A DNA stretch of 64,000 bases. It comes from Cohnella cholangitidis. Lineage in GTDB: Bacteria > Bacillota > Bacilli > Paenibacillales > Paenibacillaceae. The notes under the pieces were generated by a model. That model was not told where the DNA came from. It searched no databases and saw nothing but the letters and a program-made list of their open reading frames with translations. The position numbers and the translations under genes were made by a program. The stretch is taken from assembly GCF_014107495.1 (NCBI RefSeq), contig NZ_CP041969.1, forward strand, positions 310,001 to 374,000, in the 5' to 3' direction. Shown here piece after piece: positions 60,347-64,000 of this stretch; positions within the stretch are counted from its first letter, which is position 1, and each line of letters opens with the position of its first letter.

Positions 60347-61912
60347 TTAACCTGCAAAGCCCGCTATTGCTGCCGGTTCACTAACGACTTCCGCTTTGAC
60401 GTACCACGATTGGGCCGCGGTAACTTTTACTTGCACGAACTGCCCGATCCATTCCTTCTTGCCTTCGAAATGAATGAGCTTATTAGAGCGGGAACGTCCC
60501 GATAGAACGTTAGACTTGTTCTTGCTCTCGCCTTCGACCAACACCTCGAACACTTGCCCTACCAGCTCTTGGTGATGCTCGAGCGATAGTTGTCCGATCA
60601 ATTCGTTCAGACGGGCCAGCCGGCTCTTCTTCACTTCGGTCGAAACGTCGTCGGCCATATCGAACGCGGGCGTGCCTTCTCTCGGAGAATAAATATACGT
60701 ATAAGCCGAAGTAATCCCCGCTTCGCGCATCAACGTGAGCGTCTCTTCGAACTGTTCGTCCGTCTCTCCCGGGAATCCGACGATGACGTCCGTCGTAAGC
60801 ACCGCGTTCGGAATTTCCTTGCGAATCCGGTGCGCCAGCTCCAAGTAACGTTCGCGAGAGTATTTGCGGCTCATCTTCTTCAGCACTTCCGTGCTGCCGG
60901 ACTGCACCGGCAAGTGGATATGCTCGACGAGATTTCCGCCCTTCGCCATCACTTCGATGAGATGATCGTCGAAATCTCTCGGATGCGAAGTCGTAAACCG
61001 GATGCGAGGAATATCGATCTTCCGCATGTCGTCCATTAGATCCCCGAAGCGATAGGAACGATCAGCGAAATCTTTGCCGTACGCGTTCACGTTCTGGCCC
61101 AGCAGCGTCACTTCCTTGAACCCTTGCCGCGCCAGCTCGCGAACTTCCGCGATGACGTCCTCCGGCAGACGGCTTCGTTCTTTGCCTCTCGTATAAGGAA
61201 CGATGCAGTACGTGCAGAATTTATCGCATCCGTACATGATGTTTACCCAAGCCCGCAACCCTTCGGTACGTTTCTTAGGCAAGTTCTCGATGATGTCGCC
61301 TTCCTTGGACCACACGTCGATAACCATCTCTTTGCCGAAATGCGCTTCCTGCAGCAAGTGAGGCAACCGGTGAATATTGTGCGTTCCGAAAATCATGTCG
61401 ACGTGGGCATGCTTCTGCATGATCCGGTTAACGACCGAAGCTTCCTGCGACATGCAACCGCATACGCCGAGAATGATCTCCGGGCGTTGCTGCTTCAGAA
61501 CCTTCATATGTCCGAGCTCGCCGAACACTTTATCCTCCGCGTTCTCGCGAACGGCGCAAGTATTGAACAGAATAACGTCGGCTTCCATGCGATCGTCGGT
61601 CGACGCGTAACCCATTTCCTCGAACAAGCCGCGCATCACTTCCGTGTCGTGCTCGTTCATCTGGCAGCCGTACGTTTGAATCAAATATTTTTTCCCTAAT
61701 CCGAGGTTCTTCAGCTCGTCCGGAACGGCATTCTCATAGTGGACTTGAATTTCTTCTTTGCCCCGTTGCTTCTCTTGCCGATAGTCCGGCTCGGAGACGA
61801 TATGGATATCCCGTCCGTTCAGACGGATCGTTTTGCCGTTGTGGTCCTCGGAAATGACTTTAGCACCGGAGAAATCGAAATATTTGCTGAAATCCTTCGT
61901 CTCTTTGGCCAT
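60347..61912 (-). CDS. miaB: tRNA 2-methylthio-N6-isopentenyladenosine synthase MiaB
   Basis: 521 residues. UPF0004 domain with [16 protein letters not shown], cysteines in [10 protein letters not shown] and GVCGCMSQ; radical-SAM cluster [12 protein letters not shown] domain at the end. It adds the methylthio group to i6A37 of tRNA. The ATG at 61912 has GGAGG upstream. ricA follows 59 nt downstream. Confidence 0.94.
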   Translation of the reverse strand: MAKETKDFSKYFDFSGAKVISEDHNGKTIRLNGRDIHIVSEPDYRQEKQRGKEEIQVHYENAVPDELKNLGLGKKYLIQTYGCQMNEHDTEVMRGLFEEMGYASTDDRMEADVILFNTCAVRENAEDKVFGELGHMKVLKQQRPEIILGVCGCMSQEASVVNRIMQKHAHVDMIFGTHNIHRLPHLLQEAHFGKEMVIDVWSKEGDIIENLPKKRTEGLRAWVNIMYGCDKFCTYCIVPYTRGKERSRLPEDVIAEVRELARQGFKEVTLLGQNVNAYGKDFADRSYRFGDLMDDMRKIDIPRIRFTTSHPRDFDDHLIEVMAKGGNLVEHIHLPVQSGSTEVLKKMSRKYSRERYLELAHRIRKEIPNAVLTTDVIVGFPGETDEQFEETLTLMREAGITSAYTYIYSPREGTPAFDMADDVSTEVKKSRLARLNELIGQLSLEHHQELVGQVFEVLVEGESKNKSNVLSGRSRSNKLIHFEGKKEWIGQFVQVKVTAAQSWYVKAEVVSEPAAIAGFAG

Positions 61913-62026
61913 TTCCTGTTTCCTCCCATAGAAAACGGGCAAGCTCCGGCGAGCCCCGCTTCTCGTCAATCCTACCTATTATAGCATGAACATCTGAATG
62001 GATGCGAATCGGAAAATAGAAAAAAA

Positions 62027-62065
62027 GTACCGAATCCAAGCCCTTTCGGCTTGAAGATTCGGTAC
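62027..62065 (-). terminator. rho-independent terminator
   Basis: GTACCGAATCTTCAAGCCG / AAAGGGCTTGGATTCGGTAC followed by T residues on the minus strand, ending the nan operon before miaB. Confidence 0.85.
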
Positions 62066-62091
62066 GTTATTCCGTCCGTAAATCTATAAAG

Positions 62092-63069
62092 CTATGCGTA
62101 TTCCCATAGCTGCATCGCGGCTCCGATCATGCCGCCTTGGTTTCCGCTGCTTGACGGCACGATCTTAACGCCATTCAAGAAGGAAGGCATAGCGCGCTTG
62201 CGCGTTTCCTCCTCGATTCGTCTAAGCAACGGTTCCCCGACATCCGCCAAGCCTCCGCCGATGACGACGACCTGCGGGTTAAAGACGTGCAGCAAGCTGG
62301 CGACGGCGGCTCCCAACGCTTCGAACGCCTCGTCCATGACCGCCGCGGCTACGGCGTCTCCCGACATCCAGCGCCTCACGGTTTCTCGCGTATCGAGCGG
62401 CCCATCGTCTTCCATCGTCCCGGTCGCGACCAGTCTTTCGTTCATCCGCTTGGCGATTGAAGTTCCCGAGGCGTACGCTTCCAAGCAACCTCTGCCCCCG
62501 CAGATGCACGGGAGGCCGCGGTAATCGACGCTCATATGTCCGATCTCTCCAGCTCCGCCCCATAGTCCATGCACGATCTTGCCTTTGTCCACGATGACGC
62601 CGCCGATTCCCGTCCCGAGCGCCAAGCAGACCATGTGATCGGCTTGTCTTCCCGCTCCGGCGTATTTTTCCGCCAATGCCAGCACGTTGACGTCGTTATC
62701 GACATGGACCGGCATGCCGAATTTCCGTGCGATCAACGATTTAATCGGCGTACCGGTATACCCCGGCAGCAAGTCGGAAGCATGGCGGATAACTCCGGTC
62801 TCCCATTCGACCTGACCCGCCGTACCTATGCCTATTCCTCTTACCGTTAGCAACGGCTCATTGTCATGCACACCTTGCAGCAATCGAGAAATCGCAATCG
62901 CTACGCGGTCTTCGACGACGCATTCGCCCGCCAGAGTAGGCAGGCTGTTCGAACAAACGACCTTACCATTGCGGCCGATAACGCCAACGTTGATTTTCGT
63001 CCCGCCCACGTCGACGCCTATCGCGAACTCGGAAGAGGGATCGAATACCGGTAATTCCAACTCCGGCAC
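62092..63069 (-). CDS. ROK family sugar kinase, probably N-acetylmannosamine kinase
   Basis: 325 residues. ATP site DVGGTKINVGVI, sugar-binding VDNDVNVLAL, GTGIGGVIVDKG, then a zinc motif CICGGRGCLEAY. ROK kinases act on glucose, ManNAc or similar. Its place next to nanE suggests ManNAc as substrate. Start 3 nt after the nanE stop. Confidence 0.87.
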   Translation of the reverse strand: MPELELPVFDPSSEFAIGVDVGGTKINVGVIGRNGKVVCSNSLPTLAGECVVEDRVAIAISRLLQGVHDNEPLLTVRGIGIGTAGQVEWETGVIRHASDLLPGYTGTPIKSLIARKFGMPVHVDNDVNVLALAEKYAGAGRQADHMVCLALGTGIGGVIVDKGKIVHGLWGGAGEIGHMSVDYRGLPCICGGRGCLEAYASGTSIAKRMNERLVATGTMEDDGPLDTRETVRRWMSGDAVAAAVMDEAFEALGAAVASLLHVFNPQVVVIGGGLADVGEPLLRRIEEETRKRAMPSFLNGVKIVPSSSGNQGGMIGAAMQLWEYA

Positions 63070-63072
63070 CTC

Positions 63073-63759
63073 CTATCCGAGCTTCTGGCGAATCGCTTTG
63101 ACATAACGCGCGGTAATCAGTTGCGGACGGGTAATGGCGCTTCCGACGACTACGTAATCGGCTCCCGCATCTAGAGCGGCTACCGCTTCCTCCGGCGTCC
63201 AGATCCGTCCTTCCGCCACGACGGGAATGTCGAGCTCGCCGCTCAAGCGGCGAATCAGGTTCAGATCCGGACCTTCCTGCTGCGTGCTGTACGGGGTATA
63301 TCCCGACAGCGTCGTTCCGACGAAATCGGCTCCCAGCCTAGCGGCAGCGATGCCTTCTTCGTAAGTCGACACGTCCGCCATGACGGCTGCACCGCGCTCA
63401 TGAATGTAACCGAACAGTTCGACGACCTTATCCAGCCGGCCTTCCCGATCGGTCACGTCCATCGCCACGATATCCGCGCCGGCGTCGAGAATCGCCGCAA
63501 CCTCTTGCATCGTCGGCGTAATGAAGACGTCCGCCCCCGGAATCACCCGCTTGATCAATCCGATCACGGGCAAGTCAATCGCTTCTTTTATCGCCCGAAT
63601 ATCATGCGCACCGTTCGTGCGGATGCCGATCGCTCCGGCTTCCAGCGCGGCGCGCGCCATTTTCGCCATCGTATCCCCGCCGTGCAACGGTTCGTCCTCG
63701 AGCGCTTGCGCCGAGACGATTAACCCTCTGCGAGGGAATATAGTTGAAATTTTCGCCAT
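63073..63759 (-). CDS. nanE: N-acetylmannosamine-6-phosphate 2-epimerase
   Basis: 228 residues of the NanE TIM barrel: GAIGIRTNGAHDIRAIKEAI, VAMDVTDREGR, GADYVVVGSAITRPQ. It converts ManNAc-6-P to GlcNAc-6-P in sialic-acid/ManNAc use. Overlaps no neighbour; co-directional with the ABC permease gene upstream. Confidence 0.92.
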   Translation of the reverse strand: MAKISTIFPRRGLIVSAQALEDEPLHGGDTMAKMARAALEAGAIGIRTNGAHDIRAIKEAIDLPVIGLIKRVIPGADVFITPTMQEVAAILDAGADIVAMDVTDREGRLDKVVELFGYIHERGAAVMADVSTYEEGIAAARLGADFVGTTLSGYTPYSTQQEGPDLNLIRRLSGELDIPVVAEGRIWTPEEAVAALDAGADYVVVGSAITRPQLITARYVKAIRQKLG

Positions 63760-63781
63760 GTTCTCATTTCTCCTCTGAGGG

Positions 63782-64000
63782 TTATTTTACCGCTCCCATC
63801 GTCATCCCTTTGACCAGATGCTTCTGTACGAAGATTCCGAAGATAAGCATCGGAACCATGATGAAGGTGCCTGCGGCCGACAACGGTCCCCATTCCGTTC
63901 CTTGGAACGTCATGAACGACGTGACGAGCACGGGCAGCGTTTGCGTCGCTTTGCCCGTCATGACGAGTCCGATCAGGAACTCGTTCCACGCAAGCACCAT
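63782..64000 (-). CDS. sugar ABC transporter permease, C-terminal end (runs off right edge)
   Basis: 72 residues: AWNEFLIGLVMTGKATQTLP is the EAA-like end of a carbohydrate permease (MalG type) and the last helix GTFIMVPMLIFGIFVQ. The upstream part is outside the window. It probably imports the sugar handled by the nanE/ROK genes. Confidence 0.85.
   Translation of the reverse strand: MVLAWNEFLIGLVMTGKATQTLPVLVTSFMTFQGTEWGPLSAAGTFIMVPMLIFGIFVQKHLVKGMTMGAVK

Noticed and set aside
59820-61699. Long plus-strand frames over ricA and miaB
   Set aside because: Antisense shadows produced by the codon bias of GC-rich genes; they lack ribosome sites and known domains.

Overview
The window looks like a chromosomal segment of a Gram-positive Bacillota, most likely Paenibacillaceae (Paenibacillus/Cohnella type). 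This is inferred from strong GGAGG ribosome sites, the miaB-ricA gene order, a BirA operator in front of bioY, an N-acetylmannosamine (nanE/ROK kinase/ABC) operon and a GC-rich core next to AT-rich accessory DNA. No rRNA, tRNA or CRISPR array was seen.

Layout. (1) 1-710: the 5' part of prephenate dehydratase (pheA), running off the left edge. (2) 0.75-28.4 kb: about 45 short genes, almost all on the minus strand and mostly unrelated (six GNAT acetyltransferases, two NUDIX, two aminoglycoside-phosphotransferase-like kinases, three HAD phosphatases, nucleotidyltransferases, VOC, DinB, lipoproteins), with several truncated or frameshifted. (3) 28.5-53.9 kb: an AT-rich array in which minus-strand genes, usually one per segment, are separated by about 30 copies of a long, imperfectly palindromic repeat. 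(4) 54.1-64 kb: core genes: an MFS transporter, a biotin-type ECF transporter (EcfA-EcfT fusion, EcfA, BioY), ricA, miaB, and a ROK kinase-nanE-ABC permease operon running off the right edge.

The main result is region 3. Each repeat has outer ends that read, on the gene strand, ACTTCnnnTAACACCATATTCACG on one side and CGTGAATAC...AACGTTAnnnGAAAT on the other, with hairpin arms between. The triplet nnn at the start of a cassette matches the triplet at the end of the same cassette (11 exact, 8 with one mismatch, in the 19 best cassettes I could read), but usually does not match across a repeat. This is the signature of integron gene cassettes and their attC sites (R''/R' boxes RYYYAAC / GTTRRRY). 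The array therefore looks like a cluster of attC-like sites lacking an integrase (a CALIN) in a Gram-positive genome. Its cargo includes a SIR2-like protein, an Mrr-like and other PD-(D/E)XK nucleases, a GIY-YIG nuclease, an Imm11-like protein, a cyclase-like protein, DUF1963 proteins and lipoproteins. No tyrosine recombinase is visible in the window. Decayed repeat pieces at 11.5 kb and 26.15 kb suggest that the cluster to the left is partly an older, eroded extension of the same array.

All coordinates, repeat comparisons and reconstructions were read by hand; families were assigned from recognisable motifs, not from database searches.
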